The notes below the pieces were generated by a model. It was not told where the DNA came from, did no database searches, and saw only the letters and a program-made list of their open reading frames with translations. The position numbers were made by a program, and so were the translations under genes. Below are positions 25,943-35,211 of a DNA stretch of 64,000 nucleotides, in pieces. The stretch comes from an uncultured Clostridia bacterium (GTDB taxonomy: Bacteria; Bacillota; Clostridia; Christensenellales; Borkfalkiaceae), in contig CANQOY010000001.1 of NCBI GenBank assembly GCA_947625605.1, forward strand, positions 62,001 through 126,000. Direction: 5' to 3'. Numbering within the stretch: position 1 is the first letter of the stretch; every line of letters begins with the position of its first letter.

Positions 25943-25974
25943 CGTCCGCCTCTTCGGAAAGGGGCGGACGGTTT
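25943..25974 (+). terminator. Second stem-loop between convergent genes
   Basis: An 8-bp stem CGTCCGCC/GGCGGACG with a loop containing CTTCGG, followed by GTTTTG. Confidence 0.55.
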
Positions 25975-25985
25975 TGTGTTCCGTT

Positions 25986-27392
25986 CTACTTTGCGGCGGA
26001 AGCCTCGCTCTCCCGCTCCGCCTTGCCGAGCTTCTTCCAGATGCGGATCATGACGGGAATGGTAATGAGGATCGCTGCCGCGTCTGCAATGGGAGCAGCC
26101 CACGCGACGCCCATGACGCCGAGTCCGAGCGGCACAAGAAACGCGCATAAAATCAGCAGAACATCCCGAAGGAAGGAGAGCGGAGCGGCGATCCGCGCCG
26201 ATCCAATGGACTGCAAGAAGATCGCGCAGACCTTTTGCAGGCAGGTAAAAACGATAAACATGAGGTAGATCCTCAGACATGGTATGGCGAATTTCATGTA
26301 GAGCGCGGAATCGAGCCCCTCTGCACCGCCGCCCGCACCGAACATGGAAATGAAGATGCGGGGGAGCGCTTCAAAGAGAATGGTGAACAGGAGACAGATC
26401 CCCGCCGTCCAAAGAAGGACGAGCTTTAAGGTTTTCTTGACCCTTCCATATTGTTTTGCGCCATAGTTATAGCCGACGATGGGCTGCGCGCCGACGGCGA
26501 TCCCGAATGCCACATTCAGCACGATCTGGAACAACTTCATGATGACGACGAATGCCGCAAGAGGGATATCTGCGCCGAATTCGCTTTGCAAGCCGTAGCG
26601 CACGAACAGCACGTTGTTGACGATCGTCGTGGCGACGATGCACAGCTGCGTCAACAGGCTCGAAAGGCCGAGCGCCATGATTTTCGGGAGTATTTTGAAG
26701 TCGGGAACAAAACTCTTCCATTTGATTTTGAAAGTTTTGCTCCGCACGAGATAGAGGGCGCAGATGACGAAGCTCACGAACTGCCCGATGATGGTTGCAT
26801 ACGCCGCCCCTTGGATGCCGAGATCGAGCGCATAAATGGCGATCGGATCGCCGGCAATATTGAGGACGGCGCCCACGATCATGGCGAACATGGCATATCC
26901 GGGTGCGCCGTCTGCACGGATGATCGCCGCGAGGCAGTTCTGCACGAGCGCAAGCGGCATCATGGCGTAGATGATAACGCCGTAATCATGCGCAAGGGAG
27001 ATGTTCGCCTCCGTGCCGCCGAGGAGCATCAAGAGGTTGTCGCCCCAGAGATAGGCAATAAGGATGACGATGCAACCCGATAAAAAAGAAGCGAGCATGG
27101 CGTTCCCCACGCCGCGGTGGATCTTGTCGCCCTTTCCTTCCCCCAAGGACATCGAGAGCCATGCCGCCGCGCCATCTCCGAAGAACAGGGAAAGGCCCCA
27201 GCCGACGACGGTGATCGGGAAGATAACGCCCGTCGCAGCGTTGCCGAGGTATCCGACCTTGCTGTTCCCGACAAAAATCTGGTCTACAATGTTGTAGAGG
27301 CAGGAGATAATGAGGGAGAGAATGCAAGGGACGGCAAACTTCACGAGAAGTTTTCCGACCTTTTCTTTGCCCAAATAATCGCTGTTTTCCAT
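25986..27392 (-). CDS. MATE-family efflux transporter
   Basis: A 468-residue, 12-helix exporter of the multidrug and toxic compound extrusion family, using a Na+ or H+ gradient. Two homologous six-helix halves are visible; the first opens with FAVPCILSLIISCLYNIVDQIFVG and the second with ALGLSSLLTQLCIVATTIVNN. Start: Met at 27392 with GGAGG upstream; the longer frame is not membrane-like. It is preceded by a leader of about 130 nt containing an intrinsic terminator just before the ribosome binding site, so expression is probably controlled by attenuation. The exported compound is unknown. Confidence 0.93.
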   Translation of the reverse strand: MENSDYLGKEKVGKLLVKFAVPCILSLIISCLYNIVDQIFVGNSKVGYLGNAATGVIFPITVVGWGLSLFFGDGAAAWLSMSLGEGKGDKIHRGVGNAMLASFLSGCIVILIAYLWGDNLLMLLGGTEANISLAHDYGVIIYAMMPLALVQNCLAAIIRADGAPGYAMFAMIVGAVLNIAGDPIAIYALDLGIQGAAYATIIGQFVSFVICALYLVRSKTFKIKWKSFVPDFKILPKIMALGLSSLLTQLCIVATTIVNNVLFVRYGLQSEFGADIPLAAFVVIMKLFQIVLNVAFGIAVGAQPIVGYNYGAKQYGRVKKTLKLVLLWTAGICLLFTILFEALPRIFISMFGAGGGAEGLDSALYMKFAIPCLRIYLMFIVFTCLQKVCAIFLQSIGSARIAAPLSFLRDVLLILCAFLVPLGLGVMGVAWAAPIADAAAILITIPVMIRIWKKLGKAERESEASAAK

Positions 27393-27410
27393 AAATGCCT
27401 CCGAAAAAGC

Positions 27411-27510
27411 AAAACGGCACGCGCAGAATGCCGTGCCGCAAGAAAAACGACACCGTGTTCCGCTCTGTTCCGTGATCAGATTTACGCGCAACAGCGCCAC
27501 ATGTGTCGTT
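27411..27510 (-). promoter_or_regulatory. Structured leader/attenuator of the MATE gene
   Basis: On the minus strand the leader contains AACGACAC (27503-27510), which can pair with GTGTCGTT (27446-27453), then a terminator hairpin CGGCAC/GTGCCG (27415-27438) followed by TTTT and a further T-run, then the ribosome binding site. A six-codon ORF (M-W-R-C-C-A, 27482-27502) lies inside but lacks a clear ribosome binding site. I match it to no known riboswitch class. Confidence 0.65.
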
Positions 27511-27531
27511 AAGCTCTATGAAATTGAGAAG

Positions 27532-27560
27532 ATAATATCAAATTTTCGGGGAAAAGTCAA
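27532..27560 (-). promoter_or_regulatory. Sigma-A promoter for the MATE gene
   Basis: On the minus strand: TTGACT (27555-27560), 17-bp spacer, TATTAT (27532-27537). Confidence 0.82.
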
Positions 27561-27605
27561 GCCGAAACGGCCTCCCTTTCCGAGGAAAATTTTGCTTTCG
27601 GCGCC

Positions 27606-28583
27606 TTACTTGGTAAACTGCGCCGATTTGAGCTTGTAGTTCAGATAGCCGAGGCCGTACAGCAGGGGCGTGCGCATGGAGAGGAGAACATTGCGGTAGG
27701 TGTTTACGCCGTCCGCAATGCGTTTGGCATAGGTGAAGCTCTGCGTTCCGCCCGTGTTGCCGCCCGAATAGCCGAGGACGATGGTCGTCGCCTCGACGCT
27801 GCGCGCCTCCTCCGTTCCGCCGATCGCGAAGGAATCGCGGTATACCATGTCCGCGGGTGCGCTCTGCAATGCGACGGTCGCCTTCTTCCAGCTTCCCTGT
27901 TTTACGGGGTTGATCGTGCGGAAGGTGAGCCCGCTCACGAGCTCGGCGCCGCGCAGGGCAAAGATCATCTGTTCGTTGTCGAGATAGGTCGCGCTGCCGC
28001 CGATCTTCACCGTCGCCGTTTCGTCGTTCTCGTCGTGCAGCAGGTCGTCGTACGAGACCTGTGCGCGCGTGAGCGCCTCGTTGTACTCCACGGAGAACGT
28101 GTAGTTATAGTGCGTTGCGGCGTCCTCCACGCGGGTCGCGCTGGGGTAGGGGGCGAAGGCGTCCACCGTCTTTACGCTGCGCACGGGGCGGAGGGCGTCC
28201 GAGGGCCCGAGGAACCAGACTTCCGAGACGATGCTCTCTTCAAACTCCTTGGAACGGCCGCCGAGAGAGTATCTCCCCGTCGCATGGAAGCGCGTCGTAT
28301 AGCGGTAGCCGATGCGGCTCTTCCCGTCCTGCGAGACGGACGCGCTGGAAAGTTCGGCCGTATACGTCCCTTCGTCGTATTCGGCGCGCAGATCCCCCTC
28401 GGACGCGGGCTTTTCGAACGTCACGGCGTATTCGAGGAATTCGTAGGTATCCGAAATGTTGTAATTGACGGGGTTTTCGTACCAATTCGGCGAGAAAGAG
28501 AGCGTGACGGTGGGATTCCCGCACGCCGCGAGCAGCGCGAGAGGAGCTGCAAGCAGGAGGAAGGTGAGGCGTTTGAATTTCAT
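27606..28583 (-). CDS. Lipoprotein, unknown function
   Basis: A 325-residue secreted lipoprotein: basic N-terminus, hydrophobic core and lipobox LAAC (Cys21), then a beta-rich body without recognised motifs. The start was taken at ATG 28583, which gives a normal signal peptide; a TTG at 28601 is also in frame, and neither has a strong ribosome binding site. The reading frame is confirmed by continuous hydrophobic-polar alternation and a clean promoter upstream. It is transcribed alone and divergently from addB. Function and ligand are unknown. Confidence 0.8.
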   Translation of the reverse strand: MKFKRLTFLLLAAPLALLAACGNPTVTLSFSPNWYENPVNYNISDTYEFLEYAVTFEKPASEGDLRAEYDEGTYTAELSSASVSQDGKSRIGYRYTTRFHATGRYSLGGRSKEFEESIVSEVWFLGPSDALRPVRSVKTVDAFAPYPSATRVEDAATHYNYTFSVEYNEALTRAQVSYDDLLHDENDETATVKIGGSATYLDNEQMIFALRGAELVSGLTFRTINPVKQGSWKKATVALQSAPADMVYRDSFAIGGTEEARSVEATTIVLGYSGGNTGGTQSFTYAKRIADGVNTYRNVLLSMRTPLLYGLGYLNYKLKSAQFTK

Positions 28584-28617
28584 TTCCGTTCGTTGCTCCA
28601 ATGAAGTGTTCGAACGT

Positions 28618-28646
28618 ATTATACCACAAATTTTTGCGTTTGTAAA
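28618..28646 (-). promoter_or_regulatory. Sigma-A promoter for the 27606-28583 lipoprotein
   Basis: On the minus strand: TTTACA (28641-28646), 17-bp spacer, TATAAT (28618-28623). Confidence 0.82.
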
Positions 28647-28685
28647 AATAAATTGCTCAAATCCGAAGGAATTTTTTGCGGTTCA

Positions 28686-28694
28686 TGATATAAT
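28686..28694 (+). promoter_or_regulatory. Extended -10 promoter for addBA
   Basis: TGATATAAT (28686-28694), a TGn extended -10, 24 bp before the ATG; no good -35 box is present. Confidence 0.6.
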
Positions 28695-28718
28695 AGAGAA
28701 AAAATCCGGGAGGACGAC

Positions 28719-31700
28719 ATGACGAAAATTGTCGGTGCGCCGACCTTGGACGACGCGCTCTCCGCGCTCGGGGAGGAGATCCGGGCGCACGAGGCGCGCG
28801 GCGAAAGGACGCTGATCTTCTGCGAGGACAGGCTTACCCTCCTTGCGGAGCAGGCCGTGCTCGAAGCGGTCGGGGGGACCTTCTTGACGGAGGTCACCAC
28901 CTTTGCGCGCTTCTTGAAAGGGGAGGAAAAGATGCTCTCCAAGCACGGCTCGGTCATGGCGGTCGCCCGCATTCTGAGCGAGGAGGAGCTCTGCTGTTTC
29001 CGCGAGAACGCCGCGCGGGCGGTGTACGAGACGATCGCCCAGCTCCTCGCCTCCCGCGTGACCTGCGAAATGTTGGAAAACAGCGCGGGCGAGACGGACG
29101 GCATGCTCTCCCTCAAGCTGCGCGACCTCTCTCTGGTCTACCGAAAGTACGTCGGCCTCCTCTCCGAGCGCGGCCTGACGGATGAGAACGGCTACCTCGC
29201 GCTCCTGCCTTCGCGCATCGCCTCGGCGGGGCTCGGGGACGTCCATGTCCTGTTCTTTGCCTTCCAATCCTTCACGGGGCAGGCGCGGGAGGGCGTCCGC
29301 GCCGCCATCGAACACGCCCGCAGCGTGACGGGCATCTTCCTCGCGGGGCGGGAGGCGTTCTACACCAACGAGGCGGTACGCGTCTTTCGCGCCGTCGCGG
29401 AGAGCATGGGGGAGACGGAGACCGTACGCAAGCAGTGCACCCTCGATGGGGAGGGGAAGCTCCTGCACGCGAGCCTCTTTTCGCCCGAACAGGCCCCGCA
29501 GAGTGTGCCTGCCGCGCACATTACCCGCTTTTCCGCCTCGGACGAGGAAGAGGAGATGAACACCGTTGCCGCGCTCATCCGCAAGCTGACGCACGAGGGC
29601 AGGCGGTACCGCGACATCGCCGTGCTCGTGGAGAGTGCGGACGACTATCTCGTCGCGGAAAAGGCGTTCACGGCCTACAACATTCCCTATTATGCGGACC
29701 GAAAGCGGAGTTTTTCGGAGCATCCGTTCTGTGCGTTTGCGCTCGCCGCGCTGGAAGCGGCGGGCAGCGGCGTGCTGCCCGAGTACGCGGACGACCTCGC
29801 CGCGAGCGCGTATTTCGGCGAGGGGGGAGAATACAGGAACTATCTCCTCAAATTCGGCAATTACCGCGGCGCGGTGCGGCGGGAGATCAAGGCGGAGACC
29901 GCGCTCGGAGGCATGGACCGCGCATCGCTGGTGAAGGCGAGGGAGCGGATGCTCTCCATTCTGAAACTCTTCCGCGCCAAGGACGCGTGCGCAAACTACT
30001 GCGCGGCCGTCCGCGCGCTCTGGGACCTCGTCGAGGGGGAGCGCGTCACGCAGTCTCTTCGGGAGGGGCTCTCGCGGGAGGAGAGCGACTTCCTCGAAAT
30101 CGGGCGGCTCTGGGAGATCCTCGGCGAGACGGCGGAGATCTCGGGCGAGCGCGTCTTTTCGGCGCGCGAGTTCGCCGATCTGCTCGCAAACGGCTTGCAG
30201 GCGCTCGAAGTCTCCATGCTCCCCCAATATGCGGACGCCGTCTTTGTGGGGGACATCACGGAGAGCCGGATCCGCCGCACGCCCGTGCTGTTTTGCACGG
30301 GGCTCACGGACGCGCTTCCCCGCGTTGCGCAGGATACAGCCGTGATCACGGACGGGGAGATCGGGCGGCTCGAACGGCTCAAAGTGGAGATCGAGCCCGC
30401 CATCGCCGTCGTCAATCTGCGCGCCCGCGAGGCGCTCGCGCTCAACCTTTGCGCCTTTTCGGAGGAGCTGTATCTGAGCTGCCCCGCCTGCAAGGGGGGA
30501 GAGGAGACGGCCCCGAGCGAGGCGCTCCTCTTCGCCGCACAGGCGCTCGAACCCAAGAAACTGCCCGATCTGTTCCCCTATGATTGCAGCGCCTACGGGC
30601 CCGCTCTGCTCGCCTATTACCGTGCCTGCGACGCGCTCTCGGGCGCTTCCGCACCCGAAAGTGCGGCCGAACTGATTGCGCGCTATTCCTCCATCCGAGA
30701 AGCGATCATGAACTACGGTTTCGGACATGGTACGGGGGAAGATCCTCAAAAGGCGAGAATGAACGCCCGCAAGCCCTCCGTTATGGAGGCGGCGGACCTG
30801 TACTTCGGGGGAGATATTTCGCCCACGCTCCTCGAAAATTACTTCGAGTGCCCCTATAAGAGTTTCGCCATGCGTGCGCTGCACGTCAGCGAACGCGAAG
30901 AGCGCGGCGCACTCGACGCGGCCGACGCAGGCGCCTTCGTCCACACCGTGCTCGAACGCACGGCGCGCGCCTTCAACGAACTCGAAACGGAGGAGGCGTG
31001 CAGGGCGTACGCGCTCGAAACCGCGGACGCGCTCTTGAAGGAGCCGCAATTCGCGGGGCTCGCCGATACGGCGGCGGGGGAATACACGGGCGGGCGCCTT
31101 GCGGGCGAGGCGGCCTCCGTCACGGCGGCGGCCTTCCGCCAGCTCATCTCCTCGAAATACCGCGTGCGCGAGACGGAGGCGAACGTAAAAATTCCGCAGC
31201 TCAGGCTCCGCGGCAAGGCGGACCGCATCGACATGGCGGAGGGGGCCGTGCGCGTCATCGACTACAAGACGGGCAACATCGACGACTCGCCCTCCGCGTA
31301 CTATACGGGCAGAAAGTTACAGCTTCAACTCTACCTCCTCGCAGCGTCCGAGGGGGGCATGCCCGCGGGTGCGTTCTATTTTCCCGCGGCAGACGACTTT
31401 ACGGGCGCGGCGGACGAGGAGGGGAAGTACCGCATGAAGGGCTTCTTCGTCAACGATGAAAAGAGCTTGAACGACATGGATCCCGCTCTGGAAAAGGGCA
31501 AGAAGAGCGCCTATTTCGAGGGTGGCGGGCGCACGGAAAAAGGGATGTCCCGCGAGGACTTCGAGGACTTCCTCGCCTACGCGCTGTACGTTTCCCAAGG
31601 CGCGGAGCGGGAGATGCGGAGCGGCAATGTGGAGCCCTCTCCCTACGACGGCGCCTGCCGGTACTGCAAGCTCAAAGGCATGTGCGGCTTCGTGGGCGTT

Positions 31701-31778
31701 CCGCGCAAGGAAGGCGCGGTAAAATGCAAGCAGATCGCCGCCGTGGCGCGCGCAGAGAAAGGGGAGGGCCGCATATGA
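28719..31778 (+). CDS. addB: AddB-like helicase/nuclease subunit
   Basis: Partner of AddA in the double-strand-break resection enzyme. At 1019 residues it is shorter than Bacillus AddB (about 1166). The C-terminal PD-(D/E)XK nuclease includes GKADRIDMAEGAVRVIDYKTG, and the four iron-sulfur cysteines are in place: Cys711 (YFECPYKSF) and Cys980, 983, 989 (C-x2-C-x5-C). The N-terminus lacks the Walker A loop seen in Bacillus AddB (it reads MTKIVGAPTLDDALSALG), so it is unlikely to bind ATP there. GGAGG precedes ATG 28719. It overlaps addA by ATGA. Confidence 0.92.
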   Translation: MTKIVGAPTLDDALSALGEEIRAHEARGERTLIFCEDRLTLLAEQAVLEAVGGTFLTEVTTFARFLKGEEKMLSKHGSVMAVARILSEEELCCFRENAARAVYETIAQLLASRVTCEMLENSAGETDGMLSLKLRDLSLVYRKYVGLLSERGLTDENGYLALLPSRIASAGLGDVHVLFFAFQSFTGQAREGVRAAIEHARSVTGIFLAGREAFYTNEAVRVFRAVAESMGETETVRKQCTLDGEGKLLHASLFSPEQAPQSVPAAHITRFSASDEEEEMNTVAALIRKLTHEGRRYRDIAVLVESADDYLVAEKAFTAYNIPYYADRKRSFSEHPFCAFALAALEAAGSGVLPEYADDLAASAYFGEGGEYRNYLLKFGNYRGAVRREIKAETALGGMDRASLVKARERMLSILKLFRAKDACANYCAAVRALWDLVEGERVTQSLREGLSREESDFLEIGRLWEILGETAEISGERVFSAREFADLLANGLQALEVSMLPQYADAVFVGDITESRIRRTPVLFCTGLTDALPRVAQDTAVITDGEIGRLERLKVEIEPAIAVVNLRAREALALNLCAFSEELYLSCPACKGGEETAPSEALLFAAQALEPKKLPDLFPYDCSAYGPALLAYYRACDALSGASAPESAAELIARYSSIREAIMNYGFGHGTGEDPQKARMNARKPSVMEAADLYFGGDISPTLLENYFECPYKSFAMRALHVSEREERGALDAADAGAFVHTVLERTARAFNELETEEACRAYALETADALLKEPQFAGLADTAAGEYTGGRLAGEAASVTAAAFRQLISSKYRVRETEANVKIPQLRLRGKADRIDMAEGAVRVIDYKTGNIDDSPSAYYTGRKLQLQLYLLAASEGGMPAGAFYFPAADDFTGAADEEGKYRMKGFFVNDEKSLNDMDPALEKGKKSAYFEGGGRTEKGMSREDFEDFLAYALYVSQGAEREMRSGNVEPSPYDGACRYCKLKGMCGFVGVPRKEGAVKCKQIAAVARAEKGEGRI

Positions 31779-34700
31779 GCGTTACGGAACAGCAGGCCGC
31801 GGCGATCGCGTCCCGCGGGCAGGTCATCGTCTCCGCCTCGGCGGGGAGCGGCAAGACGTTCGTCATGATCGAGCGGCTTTCCTCCCTCATTGCGGAGGGG
31901 GCGGATCTCTCCGCGATCCTCGCCGTCACGTTCACGAATAAGGCCGCGGCGCAGATGCGGGACCGCGCGAGGAAGAAGCTCCTCGAAATCTACCGCACCG
32001 CGGGAGAGGAGGAGAAGAGACGGCTCCGCGCGCAGCTCGACGCCCTACCCATGGCCGAGATCAGCACCATCCATGCCTTCTGCGGAAGGCTTGTCCGCAC
32101 CTATTTCTATCTCGCGGGCGTGGACCCGCGCTTCCGCATCGCGAGCGTCGACCGCGCCGAGGGGAAGGCGCTTTCCGGCCGCGCCATGGAGCAGGTTTTC
32201 GAGACGGCCTATGCAGAAGGGGAGGCGTGGTTCATGCGCCTGCTCACCGCATATTTCCGCAAGAAAAAGGACAAAAAACTCCGCGAGATCGTCGCGGGGC
32301 TGTATGCGAGCGTGCGGAACGTTGCGCAGTACCGAACGGAACTTGCCCGCATCTCCGAGGAGACGGACCCCGCCGCCGCGGAGGCGAACTTCGAGCGGCT
32401 TGCCCGCTTCGTCGCCGAAAACTACCGCGCGCGGGCGCTTCGATTGGTGAGGGCGACGGAAGATCTCATACCCATGTCTGAAAGCGAGGCTCCGAAAGGG
32501 CTTGCGGCCCTCCACGCTTTGGCAGATGCGGCGCGGGCGGTCGCAGAGGCGAAAGACCTCTTCGCCATGGAGACGCTCATCGCGGATATTCCGCGCAGCC
32601 CCGCGCGCACCGCGAAAGATCCCCCCGCGGCTTTGGACGTGCTCGCGCAGATCCGCGCGCTGGCCAAGCAAATACGGGCGCTCTATGCCGACCTGCGGGA
32701 GAGGGCGGTCCCCCGCGAGGAGGCGCTTTCCCGCTATCGGGAGAGCCTCGGAACGGCCTCCGCCCTTGCGAAACTCGTGCTCCGGTACGACGACGCGTAT
32801 TTCCAACTCAAACGCGAGGCGGGCGTCCTCGATTACGGCGATCTCGAACACCTCACCCTCGCGGTCTTGCAGGATCCCGAGGCGCGCGAGGCCGTGCGCG
32901 CAAAGTACCGCTACATCTTCGTGGACGAATATCAGGACGTCAATCCTTTGCAGAGCGCCATTCTCGAAGCCGTTTCGGGCGGAGAGATCTTTCTCGTGGG
33001 CGATAAAAAGCAGGCGATCTACGGCTTCCGCGGCAGCAGGACGCGCTTTTTCACGGAGAAGGAGATTTCTTTCGGCCGCGCGCTTCCCCTCGACCGAAAT
33101 TTCCGTTCGGCCTGCGCCGTGCTCGAAGCCGTGAACCGCGTTTTCGAAGAGGCCATGGAGGGATACGTCCCCATGGCCGGCGGCGATCTTTATGGGGACC
33201 ATGTCGGGGAGGTGTGCATCCACGAGCTCCCGGAAGAGGAAAAAAACGAGGAGAAGACGCCGTGCGTGTATTCCGTTCTCGGCGCCTCGCAGAGGATGGA
33301 GCGGGACCGCGTCGCGGAGAAGATCCTCGCCATCGTCGAGACGGAATGCGGCAGGCGCGGCGCGGGCGGAAAGACGTGGTTCGACCCGGATACAAAGGCG
33401 TGCCGCGAGGTGACGTACGGCGACATCGCCGTGCTCGTGCGCAAGAAATCGGGGACGGCGGACGCGGTCGTGCGCGCTCTCTCCGAACGCGGGATCCCCG
33501 TAAACGCCTCTGCGGAGGTCAATATCTGCAACTTTTTCGAGGTGCGCCTGCTCCTCGACTGGCTCTCCTATCTCGACGACCCCGAACAGGACATCCCCAT
33601 GGCGACGGCCATGCTCTCCGCGATCGGCGGATTCACCGATCGGGAACTCGCCCTCATCCGCCTCAAAACGGACCGCACGCTCCGTCTGCGCAAGGTCTCC
33701 TTCCGCGCGGCGTGCAGGGCCTACGGCGAGGGCTATCGGGCGGGGAACGACCCTCTCTGCAACAAACTTCTCGCCTTTTTCGCAAAGGCGGAGAGGTACC
33801 GCGTTCTCGCGCAGGTCAAGACGGCCTCCGAGATGCTCGCCCTGCTTCTCGCAGAGGGGTTGGAGGCGCAGATCGCCGCCAAGGGGGACAGTGCGAACCG
33901 CCTTGCGCGGGTGAGGAGGCTGTTGGAAGAGAGCAAGGGCGCGGGGAGCGTCCATGCCTTTTTGCGCCGCGTCAAGGACGCGGACGAGCAGATCAGCTTC
34001 TCGGAGAGCGGCGGCGAGGGCGCGGTGCGCGTGCTTACCATGCACGCGGCCAAGGGCCTCGAATTCCCCGTCGTCATCCTCGCCGATCTCGACACGCCAT
34101 TCCACGGGGTGGACAAGGACGAGACCATGTGGACGGATGAATTTGCCGTCGCGCCCAAGAGCTTTGACTTCGAACGCAAGATCTGCTATGAAACGATGGC
34201 GCGCCGTGCGGCGGAGATCTCCATGCGGCGAAGCGAGATCGAGGGCGAGCGGAACCTCCTCTATGTAGCCATGACGCGCGCGAAGTATCGGCTCCACATG
34301 ATCCTCGGGGCGAAGGACGGCGCCGAGGCCGAGACGGGGCCGGATGTGACGTACTCTCCCGACGAGGCCAAGCGGCTCTCGGACTTTCTCCCTCTGCGGC
34401 GGCTGACGCATTATTTCGTCTCATGGGAGGACCCGCTCCCCGAGAGCGTTTCGCGCCGCTCCTTCCCGCACAGGAGCGACCCCGCGGCCGTGCGGCGGAT
34501 CGTGGAGGCGGCGGGGGACTATCCCTTTGCCAAGAGTGTGACGCTTCCCGTCAAGGACTCCGCGACCGGCCTCATGCAGCGCGCCCGTTCGGGCGGTGCG
34601 GCGGTGAGATCTGAGGGGGAGACCGCGGACATGGGTAGCCCGTTTTCTACGGAGATCGGCCTTGCCTATCATGCCTTTCTGGAACACGTCCGCTTCGGCG

Positions 34701-35134
34701 AAGATGCGGGCGCGGAGCTTGGGCGCATGCTCTCGGAGGGTTTGCTCTCCAAAGAGGAGGCGGATCTTCTCGACGAGGAGCGCCTCGGGGAGATCCTTGC
34801 CATTCCCTGCCTTGCCGCACTCGAAGGCAAAAAGACGTGGCGCGAATACCGCTTTTTGGTCTCCTTCCCCGCCGAAGAATTTTACGACGCGGACGAAAAC
34901 GGAGACGTGGACGTGATCTTTCAGGGCGCACTTGACCTCCTCGCCGAAGAGGAGAACGGCTACCTGATCATCGACTACAAGTTTTCCTCGCATGACGACG
35001 AGACGATCCGCCGCGACTATGCCGTGCAGATGAAGCTGTACCGCAAGACGGTCGCAAAGATCATGCGCGTTTCGGAGGAGAGGGTGCGCGTCGTCATCGT
35101 CAACATTGCCAAGGGGAGAGAGATCCCCGTTTGA
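31775..35134 (+). CDS. addA: AddA ATP-dependent helicase/nuclease
   Basis: A 1119-residue UvrD-type 3'-5' helicase with a C-terminal nuclease, the motor of AddAB in recombination and repair. Walker A is SASAGSGKTF at the N-terminus, motif Ia AVTFTNKAAAQMRDR, motif II VDEYQDVNPLQ, motif V HAAKGLEFPVV, motif VI LLYVAMTRAKYRL, and the nuclease core ends with LIIDYKFSS. ATG 31775 overlaps the addB stop (ATGA), implying coupled translation and equal subunit amounts. The length is near the family norm (about 1200). Confidence 0.96.
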   Translation: MSVTEQQAAAIASRGQVIVSASAGSGKTFVMIERLSSLIAEGADLSAILAVTFTNKAAAQMRDRARKKLLEIYRTAGEEEKRRLRAQLDALPMAEISTIHAFCGRLVRTYFYLAGVDPRFRIASVDRAEGKALSGRAMEQVFETAYAEGEAWFMRLLTAYFRKKKDKKLREIVAGLYASVRNVAQYRTELARISEETDPAAAEANFERLARFVAENYRARALRLVRATEDLIPMSESEAPKGLAALHALADAARAVAEAKDLFAMETLIADIPRSPARTAKDPPAALDVLAQIRALAKQIRALYADLRERAVPREEALSRYRESLGTASALAKLVLRYDDAYFQLKREAGVLDYGDLEHLTLAVLQDPEAREAVRAKYRYIFVDEYQDVNPLQSAILEAVSGGEIFLVGDKKQAIYGFRGSRTRFFTEKEISFGRALPLDRNFRSACAVLEAVNRVFEEAMEGYVPMAGGDLYGDHVGEVCIHELPEEEKNEEKTPCVYSVLGASQRMERDRVAEKILAIVETECGRRGAGGKTWFDPDTKACREVTYGDIAVLVRKKSGTADAVVRALSERGIPVNASAEVNICNFFEVRLLLDWLSYLDDPEQDIPMATAMLSAIGGFTDRELALIRLKTDRTLRLRKVSFRAACRAYGEGYRAGNDPLCNKLLAFFAKAERYRVLAQVKTASEMLALLLAEGLEAQIAAKGDSANRLARVRRLLEESKGAGSVHAFLRRVKDADEQISFSESGGEGAVRVLTMHAAKGLEFPVVILADLDTPFHGVDKDETMWTDEFAVAPKSFDFERKICYETMARRAAEISMRRSEIEGERNLLYVAMTRAKYRLHMILGAKDGAEAETGPDVTYSPDEAKRLSDFLPLRRLTHYFVSWEDPLPESVSRRSFPHRSDPAAVRRIVEAAGDYPFAKSVTLPVKDSATGLMQRARSGGAAVRSEGETADMGSPFSTEIGLAYHAFLEHVRFGEDAGAELGRMLSEGLLSKEEADLLDEERLGEILAIPCLAALEGKKTWREYRFLVSFPAEEFYDADENGDVDVIFQGALDLLAEEENGYLIIDYKFSSHDDETIRRDYAVQMKLYRKTVAKIMRVSEERVRVVIVNIAKGREIPV

Positions 35135-35211
35135 CGGGATTCGACGCCTTTCGGCGAAACGCGCCCTTGTTCGACGCGGGGATTCGGGTATCCTTGTACG
35201 GGAGTTTTCGT

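Noticed and set aside
27482..27502. Six-codon leader peptide M-W-R-C-C-A in the MATE leader
   Set aside because: No convincing ribosome binding site; mentioned within the attenuator but not called as a gene.
28683..34411. Long antisense frames opposite addB and addA (788 codons each)
   Set aside because: Same GC-driven shadow effect; the plus-strand helicase and nuclease motifs account for the DNA.
35131..35211. TTG 35131 as start of the membrane protein after addA
   Set aside because: It would overlap the addA stop, but the added 27 residues are not conserved-looking, and ATG 35212 has a well-placed ribosome binding site.
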